Shown here piece by piece: positions 46,742 through 59,170 of a DNA stretch of 64,000 nt. Made by a program: the position numbers and the translations under genes. Source of the stretch: Papaver somniferum. Taxonomy: Eukaryota > Streptophyta > Magnoliopsida > Ranunculales > Papaveraceae. The notes below the pieces were generated by a model. The model was not told the DNA's origin. It ran no database searches and saw only the letters and a program-made list of their open reading frames with translations. The stretch lies in assembly GCF_003573695.1 (NCBI RefSeq), contig NC_039361.1:42493673-42557672 (forward strand), in the 5' to 3' direction. Each line of letters opens with the position of its first letter. Positions within the stretch are counted from its first letter, which is position 1.

Positions 46742-47527
46742 TGATCTACTTCTTTCGTTTTATTCAAATGAAACTAAATACATGTATGAATATAACCAAT
46801 GACTTCATAAAGTTTTCTTTTCATGTTCATTTTTTCTCCTTATTTTTGTAATGTTTGGATGTTTAGAAGGAAATCTGATTCTCACGAATTGCTATCGCAG
46901 AAGAAAAAAAATCTTAAACCCACCTCCATATAAGTTTTGAATTTTTGAGAAACCATATTCATACCCCCTTTCTATTCCAATTTACTAAAAAAAGTATCAA
47001 ACTGTATTTCCCAAGATATGATTTGATTTTCTCCGACCAAACACGCCGGTAGGATATTCTGAGGGAAAATTGCTCTTAATATCATACTCATAGCTGTTCC
47101 GTTCCCAGTTTATTTGGTCGGGAGCACAGCAACAAATCAGCTCATCTCACCTCCACGTTTTTTTTTCCTTGGACGGCAGCTCACCAACAGTAGGTCGTCA
47201 GAGTCAAGAGTAAAGTACACCGCGAAAAACTAACATTAAATATCGCCACACGTAGGCATAAGATTCCAAAATATTCACGATCCTGACTTCGAACCTCACA
47301 AATACCAAATTGTAATCCCGCCAACGGATCACAAATCTCCTCTAGATTTCCTCCGCATTTTCTCTCCTTCCTGAAATCCTCATTCACCTCTCTTCTTTTC
47401 TCATGGCGGAGTATGATATTCAAAATCAAAACCACTCATTTTGATTTGATTTCAAATGGAATTCTCAAAATTCAATCCAAAGTTATCCAGATTAACGTTT
47501 TGTGGTAGTTAAATTCGACACCTTTAA
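46742..47527. other. Upstream region of the SMP-C2 gene
   Basis: No gene or repeat recognised. It should hold the promoter and 5' UTR of the gene at 47528. No convincing TATA box was seen. Confidence 0.4.
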
Positions 47528-50500
47528 ATGATTTTGCGGTCTTCTTCTCCGTTTAATTTCCCCACCAAAGTTGGAACTGGAATCGGAATAGACAGTAAGT
47601 TGTTTCTTGGTATTCTTCTTTCACACAGTAATCAACATCAACATCATAGAAAAAGAAGAAGAAGAAGATTGGAGTGTATAGGTTGTTGTATGCTCCCAGC
47701 CAATACTGGTGGTGGGAACCCTAATTTTGATTCTGATAGGCAGAGTGCTGTGAAATCTCTAGGGTTTTCAGATGAATTAGATGATGAATATAGAGAAATT
47801 GAAGCTGAGAATTCGATACAGGTACCATCGAATTTCACTAGTTTTCAACAAGATCCATTAGTAGCTAAGCTAAGAACACAATTAGGAGTAATTCATCCAA
47901 TTCCATCTCCTCCTCCAATAAACCGTAATATCGCAGGTCTTTTTGTGTTTTTTTTCTTAGTAGGAGTTGTTTTTGATAAAGTATGGACATCTAGAAAGAA
48001 AATTGAGTTGAAAAGAGAGAAACCAGCTACTTGGCCTCAAGTGCCTACTAGTTTTTCATTGTTTCTCGAAAAGGATTTGCAGAGAAAAGAATCGGTGGAA
48101 TGGGTTAATATGGTTTTGGGGAAGTTGTGGAAAGTATATAGAGTTGGTCTTGAGAATTGGTTAATTGGATTGCTTCAGCCTGTTATCGATAATCTTAAGA
48201 AGCCGGATTATGTTGAGAGAGTTGAAATTAAGCAGTTTTCGTTAGGGGAAGAGCCTCTTTCTGTCAGAAATGTCGAGCGCAGGACTTCTCGTCGGGCTAA
48301 TGATTTGCAGTAAGTTTCTGTATACATTGCTGTCTTGAATTTATAGTAGGCGTAAATTGATCTTTATGTTGAAAATGTAAGACAACAAGCGGATTTGGAG
48401 GTTACGTCAATCTGTTGTTAACTATACTTAGCTGTAAAATGTCTCCTTATATCGCAAATGTCAAGAAAAGGCTGTGAGGATTGGTATCCTCTCTTGGAGA
48501 GAGAAAATTACATTTCCATGTGGTTAAGTTCTTGGGGAACTGAATATTGGTCATTCTAATCTAATGAACCACCACATCTTGTTCTTATTCTTTGTGTTAC
48601 TTTTTACATCCTTCAGGTACCAAATTGGACTCCGTTATACTGGTGGTGCGCGTATGTTGTTGATGCTCACGCTCAAATTTGGGTTCATTCCAATTAAAGT
48701 ACCAGTTGGTATTAGAGATTTTGACATTGATGGAGAGTTATGGGTGAAATTGCGCTTAATACCAACAGAACCTTGGGTGGGAGCTGTCTCATGGGCTTTT
48801 GTTTCGCTTCCGAAAATAAATTTCCGGCTATCACCATTCCGTTTGTTCAATGTGATGGGTATGTCTTTGAACTTGGTATTTCAGATTCCGACAAGTCTAA
48901 CATCTGGAAAGATTTCTTAATTTAGTGTCTTAAGATTTAAAAATCACTTCTCCATCCTTTATCTATATTGTTCTTTCTAATATGCATCGGAAATGTGCCT
49001 TTTGAACCACTTCTCCTTCACGTCCATGTGAATCAAAACATGTTAAGTTCCTGTATCACTATTATGAATAGAAACTGATATAAGCTCGTTTCCTGTGCAT
49101 GAATTCGGACTTACTACCAGCAATTCCTGTTCTCTCAATGTAAGTACACTATTTTGTCGTATAACTGTAATTACAATTTCTTGCTTATTAGATGTTGGCG
49201 ATTGTAGTGCGTAGATTAAACTATACATACAGCCCACTAATGATGGGCGTAATTTTGGCAAATTTCATCTTTGTGGCACCTAATCATGTTCAACTCATAT
49301 GAAGGACAAAGCTACTGCCTAAATCGCCACCACCTCCATGCCCATACCCCACCCTGTTTACTTAAGAAACAGATGGGTGTACTATGGAATAACGAACCTA
49401 TATAGGTGAAACAGATGGGTGTACAAACAAGACTATCTTCTCCTTCAGAACTAAAAGCGACATTATCCGCTATTAAATTTTGTTTTGCTTTTCTGGTTTG
49501 GACAAGGTGAATGGTAATAAGAGATGCTTTTAGATGCTTAGCTTGTTTCTTCTGTTACTTAATTTAGTAAGTAATTTCATTTGGTTTCACCTATATAGGT
49601 TCTTGACAAAACTCCTCACTGAGGATCTTCCTCGGCTCTTTGTACGTCCAAAAAAAAGTGTTCTAGATTTCCAGAAGATAACAGCAGTTGGTCCTATTTC
49701 AAATGATATTATTCAGGATTCAAAAAAGGATTTTGTTGGAGAACTGTCAGTGACTCTAGTAGATGCTCGAAAGCTTCCTTACTTTTTCTCTGGTAACTAA
49801 TCTCATCCATTAACAGTCAAGTATCTTGGAATTCAGTGTGTTTTTCGTTTATATCTTCGATTACTTCAATGTGTTATTAACCATTTTCTTGTCATCAATA
49901 ATTCATGGAGCCACAGACTTCTTTTGGTCTATTATATCAACTATAAAATATAAATGCATAAAATGCAAGTTGGTAGATTCTGGAGATTTGTATAAACTTT
50001 GCAGAATGGACGTGATGGGACTCTATTATAATACACTAACTGTTAAAGTTTATGTCTCTTAAATTTTTATACGATGAGTTTTTTTGGTCAGGGAAAACGG
50101 ATCCATTTGTGGTTCTAAGCTTAGGTGATCAAGTAATGCGCAGTAAAAAGAACAGTCAAACCACAGTTATTGGGCGACCTGGTGAACCAATATGGAATCA
50201 GGTGAAATATCGCATTGTACTAACTTTATCTTCTCAGTTCAATGCTTCTGTACGGACTTGCTGATTTGGAAATGGTCAGCATTGAAGTATGTTAGATATC
50301 AGAACTCTCACCTACTAAAGCTTACGAGTGTTAGTGAGTAACCAGATGTTTTTGCTCGTGGTCAGGATTTTGATATGCTTGTTGCCAACCCAAGGAAGCA
50401 AAAATTACAGATCCAGGTCAAAGATAGTCTTGGATTCACAGATTTGACCATTGGTACTGGGGAGGTAAAGTTTTCTCCATCTTGCAGATGCTTATAATAC

Positions 50501-51630
50501 AAACTTAATTATTTTAAAAATATGTGAGGAAGCTTTGTAGATCTTTTTTAGTCGAAATACTATATTACTCTTCCAATCTCCCAAGGGATTTTCAAAAATT
50601 TTGCAGTGAGAGAGCTCTTTGAATTTGGAAATTCTCATGGTTCTTGAACTGAATGTACACTTTAGAAAATAGAGTTTCCTTCTTCTTTTGATGTACTGTT
50701 GCCTAGGACTGCATTGTTTTCCTTCTCTGGATACAATTTCACTCGAGTGGAATGTAATTTTGTGTTCCAGGTTGAGCTGGGATCTCTTCAGGACACCGTC
50801 CCTACAGACAAGATTGTAGCCCTAAAGGGAGGTTGGGATCTATTTAGGAAGGGTTCTGCTGGAGAAATATTACTCCGGTTAACATACAAAGCGTATGTTG
50901 AGGATGAAGAAGATGATAAAACCAAGGAAGAATCTGTAGATCCCGATGTTTCTGATGACGAGATGTTGGATTCTGACGAAGCAGACACAACACCAGAACA
51001 GCCTCAAGGAACCTCAGATGCAACAGAGAAAGAATCTTTCATGGATGTACTTGCAGCTTTGATCGTAAGTGAGGAATTTCTTGGGATAGTGGCATCTGAA
51101 ACAGGATATTCAAAAACTACTGAAGATGTCACGAAATCGGCATCATCTCGAGCACAAACACCTGATCGTCTTGCAGATAGCGTACCTCCTGGTCCAGGAA
51201 GTGGTGTCGTTAGTCCTGAAGGTAATTTGGGTTGCATTTATTGTTCTACCAGATGTCCTCTCACAGCTTCTTACTTGGTTAACCCCTCTCATTTTTGCAC
51301 GGTGTACTCCTTGGGAACTGGAATGCTCATATAGATGATCCAAGGGCTGATCTCTTTGAAGTTGCTATATGCAGCAAGGTGCTCATTCCCACAGAAATCA
51401 GCCTTTCTGATCATCTCCATGTGTCTCCTACTAACTAGTTTGAGGATGAGTTGGGTCGAAATCTATTGTCCAAATAGTTTTTAGGGCTATTATATGTAAT
51501 TTGCCTCTTTCTTTTCAACTTTGTGCATCCTACTTGTGCAGATTCAGCATTGTTTTGGTTTGCGGTGATAACAAGTGTCGCTGTGCTGATAGCGTTCAAT
51601 GTGGGTGGTTCAAGTTTCTTCAATCCTTGA
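47528..51630 (+). CDS. NTMC2T5: SMP and C2 domain lipid-transfer protein, NTMC2 type 5-like, eight exons
   Basis: Exons: 47528-48309, 48617-48858, 49121-49139, 49599-49792, 50092-50201, 50366-50464, 50771-51221, 51542-51630. All introns are GT-AG and the phases agree, giving 661 residues. The N-terminus has a basic run (RKRRRRR, 41-47). Residues about 134-150 form a membrane segment (AGLFVFFFLVGVVFD). An SMP lipid-binding domain covers about 187-375 (WVNMVLGKLWKVY to LTEDLPRLFVRPKK), and a C2 domain about 395-530 (GELSVTLVDARKLPYF, KTDPFVVLSLGDQV, GEPIWNQDFDMLV). An acidic linker and a C-terminal membrane segment (LFWFAVITSVAVLIAFNVGG) follow. SMP proteins move glycerolipids at membrane contact sites. 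The two-membrane-anchor layout and the C-terminus fit plant NTMC2 type 5; type 3 is the alternative. Exon 3 is a 19-nt microexon. The reading frame is intact. Confidence 0.85.
49121..49139 (+). CDS. NTMC2T5: 19-nt microexon of the SMP-C2 gene
   Basis: CAATTCCTGTTCTCTCAAT is preceded by TTACTACCAG and followed by GTAAGTAC. Together with the last G of exon 2 and the first G of exon 4 it encodes A-I-P-V-L-S-M, bridging ...LFNVM and FLTKLLTEDL in phase. Without it the frame is lost. Confidence 0.85.
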
Positions 51631-52290
51631 TTATGTACAGGCTGGACCTGTGAAGAGAACCAGCGTTCCATTACTCTTTAAATCAAGTAATTTTGGAAAC
51701 TTCACTATTTCCATTTTTACTGCCATTGGTACAGTATCTCATAATTTTTTGCTTTGTTTATCTCCTCTACTGAGTTTCTTTTCCAGAAGCTTGATTAACA
51801 AATGATTCTTTTTTCTGGAAATGGGGTGAGCCGCGGCACTATTTGTGGTACAAACCGTTCTCAACTTAAAAATATAGGATCTATACCTACCTCAATACCA
51901 TTAACTGACAACGGATGTATGTCTAAGATTCACACCCTTATGCTGAGAAGCTAGAACTAAAATACTTACTCCAGTAGCTTTAATAATGCTGAGAAGCTAG
52001 AACTAAAATTACTTACTCCAGTAGCTTTAATAAATTGAATTCCTGAAAGGCTAAAAATTTAATAAAGCTACTACTTCAGGGTTTTGCTTTTCTTATTTCA
52101 ATTTCCAGTAGTTTAATATCTTAATTGTTCTATTCACTTTCCTATTTGTTGAACTTCTGGTAGACTGGTCGCCTATAAACAGATTTTGATTCTCATAAAC
52201 GTGAGAACAGGAAACACTTTAAAGAAGTACAATTAACAGGAATGATACTACTTCTATCTCAGCTAAGCGAAAGAAAAAAAAGTTGCCATT
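51631..52290. other. 3' flank of the SMP-C2 gene
   Basis: Presumed 3' UTR followed by intergenic sequence. It contains the tandem duplication at 51940-52035. No other gene. Confidence 0.5.
51940..52035. repeat. Tandem duplication of a 47-48-base unit
   Basis: ATGCTGAGAAGCTAGAACTA followed by AAATACTTACTCCAGTAGCT and TTAATA occurs twice head to tail, with one extra T in the second copy. A partial third piece may follow at about 52066. Confidence 0.8.
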
Positions 52291-52299
52291 ATATTCCAT

Positions 52300-53310
52300 T
52301 ATTGTTTGTAGAATCCTTGTTTCCTTGCTTCTTTAGCCCCAAAAAAATAATATTAAAAAACATATGCCACCTTGTTGTCATTTCTATTTATGAAAGTTGG
52401 TCCCAATAAACTTGCCCAGGATACTAATCTGTTCATGGCTTCTAAGATCATTGCTTGGTTTCTCTAATTAACTGAGTTGCTCTTCCCTGTTGCAAAATCA
52501 GTTGCTCTTTTACCATCTCCTTCAATCCAGAAATTTATGAATGTTTTTCACCCAATGAGCAACTTTTAGCAAGTCAGAGCCTCTGCCTCTTCAGGGCTGG
52601 TTGCAGATAAGGTCCCAACTCCAACTTTAATAGTTGTACCTGTCTAGACCTCAGCATTAGTCTGTAACCTGCAATAGAGTTGAAATCCTAGGCATTAAAG
52701 TTCAGTTTAACTTGGTGCATATTAGGGGCCTTCTAATTTTGGTTTATACTAGAGTCTCATAATGCATCATTATTGTGCCTCAACATATCAGTATTTTCTA
52801 GATTGGGGTGACCAAAAACTGAGTGCCTTTGAATAGCTAGAGTAGTGATTTATCCTGAAAAAAATCTTAGGCATCTCTCTTTCCATATTGGCCAACATTT
52901 TGTGGCCACAATTTCAATAAACCTGTCATTACTTGTACCTGCAATCCACTTGGAATTTTTTTTGTTGCCAATTACAATCCACTTGGAATAAACTTACATG
53001 AAAGTGAGTCTAAATCAAAATTCAAACCTTCCAAAGGTGGCTGGTCTGGCAGCATCCACACAGATTTAGCATATGAGCGATAAAAAAAACAGATGTTTTA
53101 GTGAATCACAGGGATGATTGCAGAAAACACAATGCATACCTATGTTTGTCCTAGTTTTTTCTTAACTGGAAATGCAATATTGATGCATTTCAACAAAAAA
53201 AAGATTTTCTGTAAGACATTTATTGTCCAAAAGGATTTCCTTGTACAGTTTCTCATGTGATGATTTCAGTAAATTCTCCACCGAATACGTAACAACCATC
53301 TTAAACTACC
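52300..53310 (-). pseudogene. LINE relic: zf-RVT end and RNase H-like domain
   Basis: Read on the minus strand across several frames: GMHCVFCNHPCDSLKHLFF (zinc motif C-x2-C...H), then after a slip at a T-run SYAKSVWMLPDQPP, IVATKCWPIWKERCLRFF (typical linker after zf-RVT), and far downstream IEGDGKRATDFATGKSNSVN and SWASLLGPTFINRNDNKVAY (RNase H-like end). The copy has many stops and was found by pattern, since no long open frame remains. It lies between the two genes, in the same orientation as the sterol reductase gene and just downstream of it. Confidence 0.65.
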
Positions 53311-53794
53311 TTGTTTCAGAGATCCAACATTGTTGGATAATAATTATTAGAATAGTATCAGCCATATCAATACAATTTTATCAACATTCCACTTCTTACT
53401 CTCTGAGTCGATTAGCTCAGACAAGTGTTAAAGAGTTTTGTTTTGTACCACAGTAAGAAATTAAACTGCTTTCAGTACCTAGTTCCTTGCAAGAAAAAAA
53501 AAAAACTACGTGCCAGTGTGTGGCTCCTATTTAAGATGCAAGAAAGAAGAAAACATAGATGGTTACTTTGTGAAAGTACAAGAAAAGTACAATCTAACAC
53601 CACAACCATTGTAATCCAAATCAGAAATTAATCAAGGGTACAACAAAATGTGTCAAGAACTATTACAGAAAGGGTTGCTACAAACATGAGAAGCAAAATA
53701 GCAATAGAAAATACAAAACAAAGAAAACTCAGTTCTGAATTAAGACCAAACCCTAATACTAAATCAAATTCTACAAATCATGGATAATCTCTGG

Positions 53795-55859
53795 CTAATC
53801 TTGTTCTGCGTCGGCAGTTTCAAGGTGAGCTTGTTCAGCTTCTTGCACTTCCTTCTCAGTCTTCTTTCCCTTTTTACACTTGTAGTAAACACTCATAAAA
53901 GTGCCAACAGCTCCGTACTTTTTGCGGCAATCTTCATATAGTGAAGCATCAAACATTCTCCAGAAGTCCTTTTCGTTCAGTTCAGACACAGCATACTGTG
54001 GTTGAAATCCATGGTTCTCAATCATCCACTTCTCTAGACGACGTACCGCTTCAGATCCATCAAACTCTTCACCTCTCAGGACAGGCCCTGGGGCATAATA
54101 GACACCAATGTCTGTGTACATTTGTGCATACTCTGTATCTCCCTGTCTACGTTCATGCTCAAATCCAGGTTCAGGATATATCATGGTTTTTATTGGAGTC
54201 TTGAAAATTCTGTGAGGGCAGAGCCAGATTGGATATACCTGGAAAACAAAAGCACAAACTCATGAATGATTTGCTGTCAACTCTTGAGGCTTTTGATAAA
54301 TAAACACTGAAGCTTATGAGACATCATACCTCACAAAGGCTTTTGTGCAAACATGATTAGACTAGTATAAGTATGTTACTATAACTAATCAGATCACATT
54401 AATAATATAATTTTCTGATAAAATCAAATATAAGTGGCAGATCTGGGATGAAATAGCTCACAGTTCATGAACCACATCTGCAGTAGCATTATTTATCTCA
54501 ATAAGCATGCCATGTTCTCATAGTACATATACTAACTAGTCTATCGATTTAGCTAAATTACCTAGCAGAAACAAAACGAGATGAAATAAAAAATAGGGAG
54601 AGAGTGTGTACCTCCATCTCACGGTGAACCCATTCCAGTGCGTCTCCAACCTTGTACAGTGGAACAAGCATGTCTTGAATCACGTGCATTTCATGGTAAT
54701 AGTTTCTAATAGCCTCACCCTGAGTGGCCTTGAGAAGTGAAACTTTAGGAGGCATCAACCAACCTAAGGTCCACCTGAACCAAAACTGATCACCGAACGG
54801 GAGGATGAGCTTCCCTTCCCAGTACAAACATCTAGTATGCCTGTGATAGTAGTCCCTGGTAGGAATATACTCAACAAATTCACCCTTCTTGATAGCTGTC
54901 TGTGCATGTTGATAGAACCAGGGCTTGAACCAGAAACGCTGTCTGTTAATTTTGTTTCCTTTCTTCTTTGCTTCTTCCTTAGAAACATACCTTCCTGTCA
55001 TGCAAACTGCATCAGTCGGGTTGTAAATCATGGTTTCCACAAAGTCTGGGACCTTCTCTGGGTTATCCTGATCTAAATCTCTAGGTGCAAAAGAGTCAAG
55101 GTAACCCTGTGCGAGTTCTTGTAAGTTTCCAATCACTGGCTTGTAAGTAAGCTTCATGTATTCCTTGACAGGGATGAGCTTGATCTCAGCGGCAACAAGG
55201 AGCCCAAGTGTTCCTTGAGACCATGGAATTGCATAGAAGAGGTCAGCAAACTCATTGTCTTTGGTTGCCCTGACTAGACGTCCATCTGCAAGAACAATCT
55301 CATAAGCTACAACAGTATCTGAGAAGAGCCCGTAAATGTGGGAGCTCCCTTCGATTCCGTACCCATTGATGAGACCTCCTACAGTGAGATCATCTAGCTC
55401 AGCAACCACGGCAAGGGAGAGGTTCATTGGGACAGTGACCCTAGTGATCTGACCCATGTTGACCAATGGCTCAACTCTTGCAATCATTCTCTCTTTATCA
55501 ATATCCAAGACATTTCTGAATGCGGAGAGATCAACCTCAAAATGGCGGGCGCGCTTATAGTCAACATTTCGCATCCCAACAGCAATCCAAGGTTTCCTAG
55601 CTGTGCAGACAAGGCCATCCTTTGATGGGTTCCTCTGCTTGAGGCGATTGACGACTTTTTTCACATTTTCATCATGTTCCTTCTGGCGCTGCTTGTAGGA
55701 CTTCCTCTCAGACTTCACGTCACCAAGCCATGTGAGGAAGTACATGGTGCAGGAGATTGGGAGGACGACAAAGATAACAATGATCCATCGGAACTGGACG
55801 AAATAGTCCACCCAGATCTTCTTCCTCTTGGGTCGTAGAGGAGCCTCAAGATCCGACAT
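53795..55859 (-). CDS. DWF1: Delta(24)-sterol reductase (DWARF1/DIMINUTO), two coding exons
   Basis: Coding exons are 54612-55859 and 53795-54238 (minus), joined by a 373-nt GT-AG intron after ...HREME; the next exon starts VYPIWLCPHRIF. The product is 563 residues, close to the 561 of Arabidopsis DWF1. It starts MSDLEAPLRPKRKK, has a membrane anchor at about 24-44 (IVIFVVLPISCTMYFLTWL), and an FAD-binding domain with LDDLTVGGLINGYGIEGSSH near 155-175 and FSDTVVAYEIVLADGRLVR. The C-terminus is acidic/Lys-rich (CKKGKKTEKEVQEAEQAH). The enzyme isomerises and reduces the Delta24(28) bond in the ER, making campesterol from 24-methylenecholesterol and sitosterol from isofucosterol, upstream of brassinosteroids. 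Arabidopsis DWF1 binds calmodulin through its C-terminal part; this was not tested here. The frame is intact. Confidence 0.97.
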
Positions 55860-57400
55860 ATTGGAAGGAGACGAAAACCTTTTTCTGCAATTTGAATCAC
55901 AAAATCATTTAGGCTAAAATCATCGAAAACTGGAGTAATAATAGCAATCTGTTAACTAAAAGGTTTCAAACAAAGTGCTTTTAAACAAGCATCTAAACCA
56001 TAATATCAAGTCCAAGGAAACGTGAGCAAGAAGATGGAGCTACAAGAACACTTGTTTCAAGTTAATATGTGTAAAATGCCCAGGCTCGCCACCAAGAAAA
56101 TACTGCTTAGTGTGCTAGTGATGAGATCCTCCCAAAACGAACAATTATAAGGAAATTATAAGAAACTTATCATTCATAATGATCAGTACGAGCATGTTTG
56201 AAATATTGGATTCCTCCACATGACAAAATTAACCAAGATAATATTAACCAGGTATATTTGCACTAACGAATTTGAAATTCATAAGTGTAATTTACAGCTT
56301 GCCTAGTTCCCCTAGTCAAAATTTCAGGAAAAAAAAATAGCAGCACAGCAATGAATTACATGCTTTAAATATCAAATGATCTGAAACAATTTACATATTA
56401 CAAAAGTATCTACATTACGATAATTGGTAAATACGGTTTCGGGTATTTATATACGAAAAAACTCTCCTTCCTAAAATGATGTCAACCACAATTGATTGTG
56501 ATGATTTCATCTAGTGGGTTAATCAACCAACTGGTTACACCTAGTAATTCCCATAAAGCTAGAACTGTAACGAAATATATCTCAACTATCTGATAGCCAA
56601 ATCTGAGATACACGATTGTAATTCAATCGTAAAACGGATCAAGATTCCCCAAACAAATATCAAATCCTGTACAGTTGCATGCGGTGGAAAGACAAAAAAG
56701 ATCTGCAGGTAATGCGAATCCCAGAGAGCAAGTATATTCCAGAATGTCAGTTTTCTCAAGTCTTTTGTAAACTGTAGATAAGCAATCATCACTCCTAAAA
56801 ACACACACTCCCTCTTCTGAATTGCAAAATCTAGCAAGTCTATAACTATTACCTACTCCAAAAATGATGTGTGTGGGGGTACCAGTACCAAATCAGAACA
56901 GGTACAATCTCAGCACTAAAAATAGTGATAGATGAGCATGTCACATTTATGTTTGACTTTAATTATGTCTCTTTATTCTCCTACATCATCAGTATAAATA
57001 CAAATCACTACTACTACTAAATCAAGTTTTAAGCTCAAATTTAAAAACAAAAGCTGGATTAGAGCTCACAGACAGCATAAACCAGAAGCTCAAGCACTGT
57101 ACAGAGCTTAATAGTCATAGATCTAGTAATTAAAACACTTAAAAGCAAGTAAACGAAACCCTAGAAAAGGAAAATGCAGCTATAAATAAAACATAAATTG
57201 ATTACCTCGATGAAATTGAGGTCTCAGTCTCAGAGACAAGGAAAGGAAAAGGAGAGGGATGATCAGTGAAGGAAAAAGGTCCTTCTCCTCCTTACCATAA
57301 ACAGAGAAAATCTACAGAAGTTTATAGTGAGAGAGTGAAAGAAAGAAAAGGAATGAGAGTGACTGAAATGAGTAATTTAAAATAGAAATAAAGGGAGTGG
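55860..57400 (-). other. DWF1: DWF1 5' UTR with a predicted 1.3-kb leader intron
   Basis: Minus strand: 25 bases before the ATG an acceptor AAATTGCAG/AAAAAGG is seen (intron end at 55885). A donor TTCATCGAG/GTAATC lies at 57205 and is preceded by a CT-rich stretch (CCCTCTCCTTTTCCTTTCC) that looks like a leader exon. The intron would be 1321 nt. 5' UTR introns are common in strongly expressed plant genes. Transcript data would be needed to confirm it. Confidence 0.6.
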
Positions 57401-57461
57401 AGGAATCAAGGTGAGATCGGGGTTAGCTGGAGATCACGTTGTTGGTATCAGTGACAGACAC

Positions 57462-57471
57462 CACATGTGAC
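57462..57471. promoter_or_regulatory. Palindromic E-box upstream of DWF1
   Basis: CACATGTG (CANNTG class) lies about 60-80 bases upstream of the presumed transcript start. bHLH factors and BES1-type brassinosteroid regulators bind E-boxes, and sterol/brassinosteroid genes are often feedback-controlled. A single site is weak evidence. Confidence 0.35.
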
Positions 57472-59170
57472 CCCCCGCATGTACGTCCCTTCCCTCCCCT
57501 TTAGATCTATCCCTACACAGAAAGCCACTCTGACACACACAAAAACATTATTATAGAAATGGAAATTAAACGTTTATTTGAAAGTGGAAAATAAGAAGGA
57601 AAAAAATCTAGTAGCTACAAGAAAGTGAAAAAGCCGGGAAAAAAAAATGAATGAAGCATTGCTTAAGTAATAATGAGAGACAAGATTCTACTGTTTAATG
57701 CAGTTGTGTTGTAGCAAAAGGAAGACACTAAGGAATTTTCGTGAAAACATACTCCCTCTGGTTCAAAATAATTGTCTGATTTCATATATAATTTACATAT
57801 GAAATCAGCCTATTATTTTGAAATCGATGGAGTGAATTACTAGACACTAGACAGGCAATATCAGGAACGGCCAAGGTAGCTGTCTTTAAAAATCATGGAA
57901 CATAATGCATCAATGAAAATAAAGAGATACATCAATGAACGAAAAAGAGGGAGTTTAGAAGAGCTTATCGAAAAATAATGATAATGATGATCATTTTAGT
58001 GTAATTTGGAGCATTTGTGAATTTTGGTGGGCGAAAGGAATCTCTTGGGAATTTGATGCCCCGAGGTCGAATTAAGGTGTGTGGAAAAAGGAAAAATACT
58101 CGGGAGTAATCGAGTGTATACTGTTTTTAAAATAAATAATAAAAAAGATATTTGACTTTATAAAATCAAAAACAGCTTTTCTTTTTCTTCTTTTTTTTTA
58201 CATGATCAAATCTGAATCTAATTTACAGGCATATAGATAAGCTGGCATTGCCAAATGCAATCTCAATCAGGATATATTTATTTTTTCCGTCGTTGAGGAA
58301 ATGAAATGCCTAATTGATGGAGATCATGGCCACCCTAGCCTTTTTAGATCGTATAGACAAGCCTCTGAAATTGACAACACGATTAGCAAATAATACTAGT
58401 AGCCATTATTTATTTCTAATTATTTGTCAGATGACAGGACTCACACACGCCCTACCGAAAATATGGACATGCCAACAAAGACAAAGTATACGTGCGTGCC
58501 TATTGCTTAGCTAATTGAAGCAAGTGTCCGTCTTCTCTTTTAATGTACTAGATCGGCAGCTCTACTAAGTTATGGTGTCTTGAATGGGATTAATGGCAAA
58601 CAAACACACCTCAATGGTAACGGAGAAAACGAGGTTAGTCTAATTAAAATATTAAATTTTAAAATGTCTGTAATTTTCATCGATTAGTGGAGTTCTGTTT
58701 GCTTTTAGATCGGGGCTACGTAATCATCCATTAATGAGTTAAAAAAAAAAGTCTTAATCATGTTTGTCGTTACTCAGAACATCTAGAATCTCCAATCCCA
58801 TTGTCTCTTTTCAACGTACATACATGGGAAAGATGGTGAGATTCACGTGTTTACGAGTTGCCGAGAGTCCCAGGCAGACCGGATCCTGAACAGTTTGTAA
58901 CACTAGCTAGCTGTACCTGGACCATTTCATCTGTGTTAGCTAAACGGCACATTAAAGAAAAAAAAGAGAGTGCCAACTAGATTTGACAAAACCTGCGTTA
59001 CTATGCATACAATGATGATATAAAAGTATGTGCCTGATTGTTTGGCAAGTTCAGCCTCGCAATTGGGCATACAAGAGATAAGCGGCAATATTAGTGGTAA
59101 AGGGCCTAAAGGCTGTGACGCATATTGAGCCAAATAAAAACTATTTGAAGGTCCGATGTTTTTCAATTTT
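57472..59170. other. Intergenic region
   Basis: No gene recognised. Contains the MITE at 57752-57834 and A/T-rich low-complexity stretches (58120-58200, 58740-58750). Confidence 0.5.
57752..57834. mobile_element. Stowaway-like MITE (about 83 bp)
   Basis: Begins CTCCCTCTGGTTCAAAATAA after TA and ends TTATTTTGAAATCGATGGAG(TG), giving imperfect terminal inverted repeats of about 20 bases. The middle is a near-perfect hairpin (CTGATTTCATAT ... CATATGAAATCAG). The CTCCCTC start is the usual Tc1/mariner Stowaway signature. Confidence 0.65.
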
